From: an uncultured Bacteroidales bacterium
GTDB lineage: Bacteria > Bacteroidota > Bacteroidia > Bacteroidales > Bacteroidaceae
DNA: 59,085 nucleotides
NCBI GenBank assembly: GCA_902770725.1
Contig: CACXUA010000003.1
Coordinates: forward strand, 1-59,085
Direction: 5' to 3'
Below the pieces are notes generated by a model. That model saw nothing but the letters and a program-made list of their open reading frames with translations. It did not search any database and was not told where the DNA came from. The position numbers and the translations under genes are program-made. This document shows positions 1 to 7,798 of the stretch, piece by piece; position 1 is the stretch's first letter; each line of letters begins with the position of its first letter.

Positions 1-93
1 TTGAGTGCCATGCGAGGCTTCATGGGCAACGGGCATTTCCTCAAGTGCAACGAATACCTCACGCAGCATGGGCAAAGGCCAATCGTTTGGTAA
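1..93 (+). CDS. C-terminal end of an unidentified protein (5' cut by window)
   Basis: An open frame enters from the left edge and stops with TAA at 91-93, giving the last 30 residues of a protein (…[14 protein letters not shown]…). It overlaps the start of the next gene by 26 nt. That would fit translational coupling. Too little is present to name a family. It could also be a chance open frame, although the next gene's own good start at 68 argues that the DNA before it belongs to another gene. Confidence 0.4.
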   Translation: MSAMRGFMGNGHFLKCNEYLTQHGQRPIVW

Positions 94-625
94 CCTCATC
101 GAGGTGGGCGACGTCATCCTGCACTCGGATATCCTGACAGAGTACTTCTGCTGTGACATCGAGCGCTGCCACGGACGGTGTTGCGAAGAGGGAAACGCAG
201 GAGCACCCGTCACGTTGGACGAGATAGCAGACATCGAGGAGCAACTCGACGACCTGTGGCCGAGGCTCTCGGCAGGTGCTCAGGCAGTCATCGACAAGCA
301 AGGCGTTGCTTATCCTGACCCTGAAGGCGAACTCGTGACGAGCATCGTGTGCGGCGGCAACTGCGCCTTCAGAGGTTCACAAGGCTGCCTCCTGAAGCAA
401 AAGCCCATCAGCTGCCACCTCTATCCCATCCGCGAGAAGAAGTTGGGACCGCTGACAGGACTGAACTACCATCGTTGGAACATCTGCGAGGATGCCATCC
501 GCCTCGGCACAGAAAGCGGCATCCGTCTCTACGAGTTCCTGCGCGAGCCACTCATCCGACGCTTCGGCAAAGAATGGTACGACGAGCTATGCAAAGTAGC
601 AAGCCTGATACAAACCTCCCTCTAA
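68..625 (+). CDS. DUF3109 family protein (cysteine-rich, probable metal/Fe-S binding)
   Basis: A 185-residue protein of the DUF3109 family, common in Bacteroidota. The family hallmark is visible: after [11 protein letters not shown] comes [12 protein letters not shown], then GNCAF, GCLL and SCHLYPI, a spacing of cysteines typical of zinc/iron-sulfur binding proteins (the YkgJ/CxxCxxCC type). The function is unknown. I chose the ATG at 68 because family members begin only a few residues before the (I)EVGDV segment; a longer open frame from base 5 has no family-like sequence. The 3' end runs into TCCCTCTAAAGGGA, a short palindrome that includes the stop codon. Confidence 0.85.
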   Translation: MGKGQSFGNLIEVGDVILHSDILTEYFCCDIERCHGRCCEEGNAGAPVTLDEIADIEEQLDDLWPRLSAGAQAVIDKQGVAYPDPEGELVTSIVCGGNCAFRGSQGCLLKQKPISCHLYPIREKKLGPLTGLNYHRWNICEDAIRLGTESGIRLYEFLREPLIRRFGKEWYDELCKVASLIQTSL

Positions 626-651
626 AGGGAAGACACAACAACTAACTAACT

Positions 652-2355
652 ATGAAGAACTTCATTTTAGCCCATTTCATCGCTCTATTTAGCCTGACCA
701 TCAGTGCTCAGGTCAATGATATGGAGTTGCCCGACCCCAAGCAAGGACCGCAGGAAGCTTGGCAACAACTGTCACAACCAACACTCGGTTGGGGCAGCAT
801 CGATGTTCGATATTCACGTTCTCAGGTTCCTGAAACAACTAAGACGTCACCTCTGCTTCGTGCATGGCGCGGAGAAAGGGTTTCAGCACAGGCAGTCCTC
901 GCTACACCAAGAGAGTTGCAGGATGTCTCGTTCACCATCAGCGACCTCAAGAGCGGGCGCAACATCATCCCTGCTTCTGCTGTGAAGAAGTACTTCGTCC
1001 GCTATGTCTTGACCGACTTCTTCAAGAACAGAAATGACTCCTTCCTTATGGCCGACCGCCTCGACCCCGTTGAGACACTGAAGGTGGAAGCTAACACGGC
1101 ACGTCCCATTTGGCTCGACATCCATGTGCCTGCTGATGCGAAGGCAGGAACTTATAAAGGCACCGTCTCCCTGAACTGCGACGGCAAGAAACTCTCCCTG
1201 CCCATCGTGCTGCAAGTGGCTGACCGCGTGCTGCCCGAACCAAGCGAATGGAGCTTCCACCTCGACCTTTGGCAGAACCCTTATGCCGTTGCCCGATACT
1301 ATGACGTGCCGCTGTGGAGCCAACAGCACTTCAACAAGATGCGTCCCATCATGCAAATGTTGGCAGCTGCCGGACAGAAGGTCATCACTTGTTCCGTCAT
1401 CAGCCGACCGTGGAACGGACAGACGTTCGACCCCTTCGAGAGCATGATTGCCAAGATGAAGCAGCTTGACGGAACTTGGAAGTACAACTACACCGTCTTC
1501 GACCGTTGGGTGGAGTTCATGATGTCGTGCGGCATCACAGAGCAGATAGACTGCTACACCCTCGTGCCTTGGCACTATCGTTTCGACTACTACGACTGTG
1601 CCACGAACAGCGTGAAGCAACTTGCCTGCAAGCCTGGCGAACAGAAATACCACGATTTCATCGTTCCTTTCCTAAAGGACTTCAGCCGCCATCTCCGCCA
1701 AAAAGGATGGTTCAGCCGCACCTTTATCGCGATGGACGAACGGCCTAAAGACCAAATGGAGGCAGCTTGGCAGACCATACAGGATGCCGACCCCGAGTTC
1801 AAGATTGAGGGAGCTGCCAATTACAGCGTAGAGAGCGAAGCAGCCGACCGTGTGGACGACATCAGTGTCGGCTTCCAATACAACCTGATTAAGGGTGAGG
1901 CCCTGGCTCGTCGTGCTGCCAAGGGACAGAAGATAACCTTCTACACCTGCTGCAATCCCGACCGCCCCAACACCTTCACCTTCTCGCCCCCAGCCGAGTC
2001 GGCTTATCTCGGATTGCATGCTAAAGCCTGCGGCTACGACGGCTACCTCAGATGGGCCTACAACAGTTGGCCTAAGCAACCCAATCAGGACAGCCGCTTC
2101 AACTCGAGGAGCTGGTACTCTGGCGACTGCTATTTCGTCTATCCAGGTGGAAGCAGCATTCGCTTCGAGCGCCTCATAGAAGGCATTCAGGCTTACGAGA
2201 AGATACGTCTGCTCCGCCCATCACTCAACCTTAAAGGCGCCAAGGACCTCGACGAGATGCTTCGTTACTTCGGCTCCAATACTTATAAAGACGACACCGA
2301 CGCACCCGCCTTGTTGCGCCAAATGAACGACTTGCTTTGGAAACTATCTAAATAA
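652..2355 (+). CDS. Secreted DUF4091 / GH123-like glycoside hydrolase
   Basis: 567 residues with a signal peptide (about 1-19, …LFSLTISAQ). The body has an N-terminal beta-sandwich region and a C-terminal barrel typical of DUF4091 proteins, which are related to glycoside hydrolase family 123 (beta-N-acetylgalactosaminidases). The expected acidic pair is visible as IAMDERP, Asp362-Glu363. In GH123 such a pair works by substrate-assisted catalysis. The trailing region (YLRWAYNSWPKQPNQDSR) is also typical of the family. Probably periplasmic or surface exposed, acting on host or microbial glycans. It is followed 7 nt later by an AraC-type regulator on the same strand, so the two are probably one transcript. 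The substrate is inferred from the family only. Confidence 0.8.
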   Translation: MKNFILAHFIALFSLTISAQVNDMELPDPKQGPQEAWQQLSQPTLGWGSIDVRYSRSQVPETTKTSPLLRAWRGERVSAQAVLATPRELQDVSFTISDLKSGRNIIPASAVKKYFVRYVLTDFFKNRNDSFLMADRLDPVETLKVEANTARPIWLDIHVPADAKAGTYKGTVSLNCDGKKLSLPIVLQVADRVLPEPSEWSFHLDLWQNPYAVARYYDVPLWSQQHFNKMRPIMQMLAAAGQKVITCSVISRPWNGQTFDPFESMIAKMKQLDGTWKYNYTVFDRWVEFMMSCGITEQIDCYTLVPWHYRFDYYDCATNSVKQLACKPGEQKYHDFIVPFLKDFSRHLRQKGWFSRTFIAMDERPKDQMEAAWQTIQDADPEFKIEGAANYSVESEAADRVDDISVGFQYNLIKGEALARRAAKGQKITFYTCCNPDRPNTFTFSPPAESAYLGLHAKACGYDGYLRWAYNSWPKQPNQDSRFNSRSWYSGDCYFVYPGGSSIRFERLIEGIQAYEKIRLLRPSLNLKGAKDLDEMLRYFGSNTYKDDTDAPALLRQMNDLLWKLSK

Positions 2356-2362
2356 TATCATC

Positions 2363-3217
2363 ATGAAAAACGAAAAACATCCTCTTGAGACAATTAACGA
2401 ATGGCTGGACGAGCGCGGACTAGCTGTCTTGGATAATGTGACAGGCATGCCCGTCTATGGTGAACCTTATGTTTCACAGAACCTCGTCATCGCCCTGAAC
2501 CATCGGGGCTGGCTGAAAGCGGACTACGACATGCACCCCATCACCTTCCAGCAACACGACCATGCAGCCATTTATCCTGGCCATATCCTGACGGCACACG
2601 AGGCCAGCAAAGACTATCTCTGCTCGCTCCTCGTCATATCGCCCAAGTTCCTGAGAATCCTGAGCCAGCTACACCCGAAGCATTATCTCTTCGAATACCA
2701 TTACAACACCTCGTTCCAACTGACGGACAGCCAGTTCGAAGTAATGTTGACTTGCTTCAAAATGCTGAAAAACATCAGCATGTTGGATATTCCCGACCGT
2801 GACGAGATGCTGACCATACAAATGGACATCACTGCCCGAATCGTGCGAACCTATTTGCGAGCCAATGGAAAGGAGATTATTCACAACGACACCGCTGTCC
2901 AGCAACTGCTCACCCAGTTCCACGAAGCCATTACCCTGCATTATCGTGAGAGCCGCGAAGTGAATTTCTATGCCCATTTGCTCAATCTGACGCCCAAGTA
3001 CTTCGGCACCCTTATCCGGCATACCACAGGCATCGGTGCAGGCCAATGGATAGCGAAGTACGTCACCGTTCAGGCGAAGTTCATGCTTCGGCATCACCCC
3101 GAACTCACCATTCAGCAAATCAGTAGCGAGCTCGGCTTCCCCGAACAGACCTCTTTCTCGCGTTACTTCAAGACCAATGTCGGCATATCGCCAAAGCAAT
3201 ACCGAGACGACGATTAA
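2363..3217 (+). CDS. AraC-family transcriptional regulator
   Basis: 284 residues. The N-terminal half looks like a cupin-type sensor domain. The last about 100 residues form the double helix-turn-helix of AraC/XylS proteins, with the characteristic second helix-turn-helix LTIQQISSELGFPEQTSFSRYFK followed by the family ending GISPKQYR (residues given in two parts of one motif). The gene starts 7 nt after the GH123-like gene and so is probably co-transcribed with it. It may control the neighbouring glycan or surface genes, but the effector is unknown. Confidence 0.9.
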   Translation: MKNEKHPLETINEWLDERGLAVLDNVTGMPVYGEPYVSQNLVIALNHRGWLKADYDMHPITFQQHDHAAIYPGHILTAHEASKDYLCSLLVISPKFLRILSQLHPKHYLFEYHYNTSFQLTDSQFEVMLTCFKMLKNISMLDIPDRDEMLTIQMDITARIVRTYLRANGKEIIHNDTAVQQLLTQFHEAITLHYRESREVNFYAHLLNLTPKYFGTLIRHTTGIGAGQWIAKYVTVQAKFMLRHHPELTIQQISSELGFPEQTSFSRYFKTNVGISPKQYRDDD

Positions 3218-3399
3218 ACAGCCCACAAATAATACCTTTTTCAAGGAATACACATTCTTTGGCAAAGGTATTATAATACTTTAGCCGAGGAGGCAGTCTA
3301 GTATGCAACCAAGCCACGGCTGCCTTTTCCTTTTCTATTCTTTGTCTGATAAAATCAGATACTATTTTTTCGGTTACCATAAATTTTGTGGCTCCAGTA

Positions 3400-3431
3400 T
3401 TGGTGTAGTATTGCATTTTTCCTTAACTTTG
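3400..3431 (+). promoter_or_regulatory. Bacteroidota-type promoter for the secreted protein at 3,469
   Basis: TTG at 3400-3402, 21 nt spacer, then TAACTTTG at 3424-3431. This matches the Bacteroidota sigma-70 consensus (TTG / TAnnTTTG). The predicted start of transcription is about 30 nt before the ATG at 3469. Confidence 0.7.
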
Positions 3432-3468
3432 CAGTGGAATTATTAACCTTTTATCATTACTAACAACT

Positions 3469-4212
3469 ATGACATTCATTTCTCTTAAACGATTGTTTAT
3501 GGGTTTGGCCTTGCTGACACCTGCATGGCTCGCCGGCCAAGAGTTCGACTCGGAATTGCAGTTAAGCTCCGACGTGGTCTATTGGTACCGCATCTGCACG
3601 GCTGCCCCGGGATTGGACGGGTTTGCCATGACAGACGTCAACACGGGCTCTGCTTCCGACGACTATCAGAACATGGCGTTCGTGCTGCCGACGGAGACCG
3701 ACGACATCCGCTCGCAGTGGAAGTTGACGGCTGGCGAAGACGGTAAAATCATCATCACCAACCGCGCCACAGGCAACCAGATTGCCAACTCGTCCTACTG
3801 GTATGTCGACCACAGCATCACGGCACTCACTGCCTCAGGAGCCTCTGGCTTCACCGCCACCTCCCTTGGCGACTATGCTTTCAAACTGGAGAGCGTGGAA
3901 GATGATGGCGTGAACCGCTGCCTCGCTCTGGCTGACAAGGATGCTGGAACTGTCTTCTATCCCGAATCGGGCGAAAGCGAGTCGGCCATCGCCTGGAAGT
4001 TCTTCCCCGTAGAGATAGAAACAGGCATCGGTTCGATGGGAACAGGCCGCCAAGTCATCAGCGTGAAGAACGGACGCATCTCCGTAGCAGGCAGCACTGA
4101 GTGGCAACTGTTCAACGCCTCGGGCGAAGAGATGCCTCGCACCGTATCGCTGCCGACAGGCATCTATCTGGTAAAGACAGGACAAAAGGCAATCAAGATT
4201 CTAGTGCCGTAA
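3469..4212 (+). CDS. Secreted hypothetical protein with type IX-like C-terminal tail
   Basis: 247 residues with a signal peptide (…ALLTPAWLAGQ) and no domain I recognise in the body. Residues about 45-185 look like a beta-rich, ricin/lectin-like fold (ITNRATGNQI, WKLTAGEDG), but this is a weak impression. The last about 55 residues (ISVKNGRISVAG…GIYLVKTGQKAIKILVP) have the form of a Por/type IX secretion sorting tail, which would put the protein on the cell surface. It has its own promoter. The next secreted gene starts 22 nt after its stop, so the two probably form an operon. Confidence 0.75.
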   Translation: MTFISLKRLFMGLALLTPAWLAGQEFDSELQLSSDVVYWYRICTAAPGLDGFAMTDVNTGSASDDYQNMAFVLPTETDDIRSQWKLTAGEDGKIIITNRATGNQIANSSYWYVDHSITALTASGASGFTATSLGDYAFKLESVEDDGVNRCLALADKDAGTVFYPESGESESAIAWKFFPVEIETGIGSMGTGRQVISVKNGRISVAGSTEWQLFNASGEEMPRTVSLPTGIYLVKTGQKAIKILVP

Positions 4213-4234
4213 AGATTATTATAACTAAGTAAAC

Positions 4235-7231
4235 ATGAAAGCTATGAAAAGATATATCCTCCTCCTCTTGCTCCTTGCTCCGTGCTTCATGCTCCAGCTT
4301 CGAGCACAAAATTATGTCGTCACATCGCTGGCCACACCTGGTGCCGCAACTTTCACGTCGGACCGGATTGTGAACGGTGTCATCACCCTTCCCTTCACGG
4401 CAGCGACAGAGACCATACAGATTGAGACTAATCAGAATGCTGCAACCGTCAGCAGCGATGAAAACTGGTGCGAGGCAACCTATGCAAATGGGACACTCAC
4501 CATCACCGTCACCGAGAACACAGGCGAAGATGCCCGTACCGCAGAACTCTCCGTTCGCAGCAAGGACTTCCATCCGCTCATCATCACCGTCAAGCAGGAG
4601 TCGCGTCTGGTCTTTGCAGTCATCTCCGATGTCCACGTCGGTAACAATTCTGGTGCAGGCTACAAAGTGAAGATTCCGCAAGCACTTCAGCACTTGACGG
4701 GACATGGGAAGCTTGATGCAATGGCCGTGGTGGGCGACCTTACTGATAACGGCCGGACGGGTCAGTATCAGGAGTTCGTGCAGTACTTCGGCAGCGAGCA
4801 GAACATTCTGAATCCCATCGACAACTTCCTCTTCATGATGGGCAACCACGATAACTACGACAGCAACGGACAGTCAAACTACAAGAGCGGCCTCAAGGCA
4901 TTCAACGGAAACCGCAGCTATCCGCTCGACCAATATGTCCTCATCAAGGGCTATCCCTTCATTACCATCAGCCAACGCGGCAGTGCCAACAACGATGATA
5001 ATGTCAGCAACGGCACAACATCCTATCCCAGCACAGTAGTGGCTACCCTGAAGCGCTACCTTAAGCAAGCCGTCGCAGATGCTCCTGGCAAACCCATCTT
5101 CATCTTCACACATGTCGCTCCCCGCTGGACATGCTATAGCTCTTGGGGCGACCTGGAAGGTGCCGCCTGGGCTATGAAGGTGCTGAACCCTGTCCTGAAC
5201 GATTACCCGCAAGCCGTTGTCTTCTGCGGCCACAGCCACTATCCTCTTGGCGACCCGCGAAGCATCCATCAGGGAACTAACCCCAATAGCACACGCAATA
5301 ACTACTATACCGTCATCAATACCGCCAGCACGACGTATTCGGAGATTAATCCCGGTGCTGTCAACGCAGGCATTCACCCCGAAGGCTTTGCCTATGTGAC
5401 TGAGGGAATGATTCTCGTGGAGCAACCTAATGGCAACATCGAGATACGTCGCTACGATACTTATCGCAACGTTGAGATTGACCCCGAACATCGTTGGGTG
5501 CTGAAGGCTCCCTTCGACGGCAGCCAGTTCCAATATGCCGACATTCGCGATAAGGACGACAACCCGAACAATGTTCCCCTTCGCGACGGTCTGCCTGCTC
5601 CAGCATTCACCAAGAGCGCAAAACTGACGCTGGATGTCTATCCTGAGGACGTGAAGATAACCTTCCCGCAAGCCACCGACAACGAGTGCGTCTTCCGCTA
5701 CAAGGTTCGCATCCTTAACGGAGAGACAGAGGTCAAAAGTGCCTTCATCTTCTCGCAGTTCTACCTTACGACAGACATGCCTCAGACGCTCTCCTACACC
5801 GTCGATGGCTTGGCTGCAGGCACGAAGTACACGGCCGAGGTCACTGCCTACGACTCTTGGGACAACCAATCTGTGCCTCTCTCTGAAACCTTCACCACGC
5901 TTTCCGATGATACGCCTGTTCCCGATCCTGTAGGTTGGTGGACGTTCGACAATCCTGACAACTTGCTGGAAGGCACTGGCGTAGCCACTCTTCAGGGCGC
6001 TCTCCATAGCGCAGGCAATGTCCAGCCAGTCGAAGGACCCTCCTTTGCCTACATTAATCCTGCCGATGGTCCGTCTATGAGCGACAGAGCCGCCACTGTT
6101 CCTGTAGGCTCCAGCCTTCTGATGAACACCAACCTCAACACCAACAACCTCTCGACCTACACTTGGAGCATGGACATTCATCTGGCTCAGACAAGCGGCT
6201 ACACCTCTCTCTTCCAGAACGACTTGACCAACACAAAGGACGGCAGCCTCTTCGTCTATAACGGCACCATCGGCAAGAATGTGGCCGACTTGGGCTACCA
6301 CGGCATGATTACCTCGACGGGATGGCACCGCATTGTCTTTACTGTACGCGATAACCAGGCGAAGCTCTACATCGACGGCAATCTCGTCAGCCAAAGCACA
6401 TCTGCCAACGAGTTGAACTGGCAAATAAGCACCGGCGCCCTCTTCTTCGCAGACCAAGACGGCGAAGAGCACACGATTGAGATTGCCGACCTGCGTTTCT
6501 GGGACAAGATGCTGACGAGTAGTCAGGTTGGTAAACTGGGCAAGGTCGAGACAAGCGGCGAACCCATCGAGGTCACCATACCCGATGCCCTGGGCGTTTG
6601 GACGTTCGACAATCCCAATAACCTGCTGGCAGGCACGGGTATGGCTACGCTGATGAGCGCCGAGCATGCCACAGACGGCTCGGGCGGTGTGCATGTCTTT
6701 GCCGACCCCATTGGCGCTTCCTGGATTACTGAAGGACCTGCACAAGGCAATGGAGCCATCCTCGTATCCAAAGGCTCCAGCCTATACATGAACGCCAACC
6801 TCGGCACAAGCGAGATAGGAACCTACAGCATCCTCTGGGACGTGAAGGGAGCGGACCTCTCGACCTACGTACCGCTCCTGCAGAACGACCTTACCAACAA
6901 GAAGGACGGCAGCCTCTTCTTCAACCAAAACAAGATTGGACTGGGCGGCTCGCTCGGTTATAACGGTCAAATCAATAACAACCAGTGGTACCGTATCGTC
7001 TTCGTCGTGGAAGCACCGAACAGGGCGACCCTCTACGTTGACGGCACTCTGGTAAGCACCTGCGAAAAAGACAACGCCTACAACCTGCACTGGAAGTTGA
7101 CCACCGGCGCACTCTTCTTTGCCGACAACGATGGCGAAGAGAAAGCCATCGCCACGTCCGAGATTCGTTTCTGGAACGTGCCTCTCACCAACCAGCAGGC
7201 AGCCAAACTGGGCGGCGTACCGACCGAATAA
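4235..7231 (+). CDS. Secreted metallophosphoesterase with BACON-like and two LamG-like domains
   Basis: 998 residues. Signal peptide at the N-terminus (the start may be 4235 or the ATG at 4247, MKRYILL). Residues about 30-125 resemble a BACON-type beta domain (SSDENWCEATY…ELSVRS). Residues about 128-390 are a calcineurin-like phosphoesterase with all metal motifs: DVH at 132-134, VVGDLTDN, MGNHDN, FTHVAP and GHSH at 332-335. A fibronectin III-like segment follows (DGLAAGTKYTAEVTAYDSWD). Last come two homologous LamG/concanavalin domains, each starting WTFDNP.N and ending LFFAD.DGEE. The likely role is surface hydrolysis of a phosphodiester or phosphomonoester while bound to a glycan. The substrate is unknown. 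A strong terminator follows. Confidence 0.85.
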   Translation: MKAMKRYILLLLLLAPCFMLQLRAQNYVVTSLATPGAATFTSDRIVNGVITLPFTAATETIQIETNQNAATVSSDENWCEATYANGTLTITVTENTGEDARTAELSVRSKDFHPLIITVKQESRLVFAVISDVHVGNNSGAGYKVKIPQALQHLTGHGKLDAMAVVGDLTDNGRTGQYQEFVQYFGSEQNILNPIDNFLFMMGNHDNYDSNGQSNYKSGLKAFNGNRSYPLDQYVLIKGYPFITISQRGSANNDDNVSNGTTSYPSTVVATLKRYLKQAVADAPGKPIFIFTHVAPRWTCYSSWGDLEGAAWAMKVLNPVLNDYPQAVVFCGHSHYPLGDPRSIHQGTNPNSTRNNYYTVINTASTTYSEINPGAVNAGIHPEGFAYVTEGMILVEQPNGNIEIRRYDTYRNVEIDPEHRWVLKAPFDGSQFQYADIRDKDDNPNNVPLRDGLPAPAFTKSAKLTLDVYPEDVKITFPQATDNECVFRYKVRILNGETEVKSAFIFSQFYLTTDMPQTLSYTVDGLAAGTKYTAEVTAYDSWDNQSVPLSETFTTLSDDTPVPDPVGWWTFDNPDNLLEGTGVATLQGALHSAGNVQPVEGPSFAYINPADGPSMSDRAATVPVGSSLLMNTNLNTNNLSTYTWSMDIHLAQTSGYTSLFQNDLTNTKDGSLFVYNGTIGKNVADLGYHGMITSTGWHRIVFTVRDNQAKLYIDGNLVSQSTSANELNWQISTGALFFADQDGEEHTIEIADLRFWDKMLTSSQVGKLGKVETSGEPIEVTIPDALGVWTFDNPNNLLAGTGMATLMSAEHATDGSGGVHVFADPIGASWITEGPAQGNGAILVSKGSSLYMNANLGTSEIGTYSILWDVKGADLSTYVPLLQNDLTNKKDGSLFFNQNKIGLGGSLGYNGQINNNQWYRIVFVVEAPNRATLYVDGTLVSTCEKDNAYNLHWKLTTGALFFADNDGEEKAIATSEIRFWNVPLTNQQAAKLGGVPTE

Positions 7232-7249
7232 AGAATACTTGCAGATACA

Positions 7250-7290
7250 AAGAAAGCCTTCCCGCTGGCAAGCAGGAAGGCTTTCTTATT
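7250..7290. terminator. Rho-independent terminator
   Basis: Arms at 7250-7262 and 7275-7287 form a perfect 13-bp stem (AAGAAAGCCTTCC) with a 12-nt loop. The T-rich right arm ends the upstream secreted-protein operon. It lies directly before the 22-nt repeat element at 7303. Confidence 0.85.
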
Positions 7291-7302
7291 CCAAGTCCAT
7301 AA

Positions 7303-7390
7303 ACATGGCGTGCCAAGTTGGCAAACATGGCACGTCGAATCGACAAACTCGGCACGTCGAATTGGCAAACATGGCGTGCCGCGTTTTTAA
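7303..7390 (+). repeat. Four-unit 22-nt repeat element (GGCRYGYC word)
   Basis: Four abutting 22-nt units start at 7303, 7325, 7347 and 7369. The first 12 nt of each resembles ACATGGCRYGYC; the remaining 10 nt vary (AAGTTGGCAA, GAATCGACAA, GAATTGGCAA, then a degenerate end). It belongs to the same family as the elements at 39308, 45741 and 53119. It lies between a terminator and the promoter of the next gene. There are no spacers, so this is not a CRISPR. Confidence 0.9.
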
Positions 7391-7408
7391 CATTCCCTAG
7401 CTTCGTGT

Positions 7409-7439
7409 TTGGAGATTACACGGAAAAGTTATACTTTTG
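7409..7439 (+). promoter_or_regulatory. Promoter for the HExxH membrane protein
   Basis: TTG at 7409-7411, 20 nt spacer, TACTTTTG at 7432-7439. This box overlaps the first possible ATG of the downstream frame (7437), so that start cannot be used from this promoter. Confidence 0.7.
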
Positions 7440-7457
7440 CATCGGAAAGCAATGGAA

Positions 7458-7787
7458 ATGAAAGGCAAGCAACACAAAATATACTTGGTCAAGCGCCTTC
7501 TGCTGGGGAAAGACTTCCTGGCCATCTGCCTGTTTGGCTTCATCTTATCCGTCAGGCCGCTCGACAAAGAGGAACTCAACCACGAGCTCATCCATGCGGC
7601 TCAACAACGGGAACTGCTCTACTTGCCCTTCTTCGTCTGGTACGGCATCGAGTGGCTAGTCCTACTCCTGAAATACAGAGACCGCATGGAAGCCTATCGC
7701 CACATTCGCTTCGAGCAGGAAGCCTACCGCCATCAGCACGACCTCACATACCTCGAGCACCGGAAGCACTATCACTATTTGAGGTAA
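7458..7787 (+). CDS. Small HExxH-containing membrane protein
   Basis: 109 residues. A hydrophobic helix (FLAICLFGFILSV) is followed by NHELIHAAQ, a perfect HExxH zinc-protease motif. Then comes a second hydrophobic stretch (LPFFVWYGIEWLVLLL) and RFEQEAYRHQ, whose glutamates could supply a third ligand. This arrangement suggests a minimal membrane metalloprotease or a zinc-binding relic of one. Activity is unproven. The frame opens at 7437, but that ATG sits in the promoter's -7 box, so I prefer 7458 (7452 is also possible). The gene converges on the GH5-GH43 gene, with 11 nt between the stop codons and no visible terminator. Confidence 0.7.
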   Translation: MKGKQHKIYLVKRLLLGKDFLAICLFGFILSVRPLDKEELNHELIHAAQQRELLYLPFFVWYGIEWLVLLLKYRDRMEAYRHIRFEQEAYRHQHDLTYLEHRKHYHYLR

Positions 7788-7798
7788 CGGAAATCACC

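Noticed and set aside
7303-7390. CRISPR array
   Set aside because: Units abut with no spacers, have only four copies, and no cas genes are in the window.
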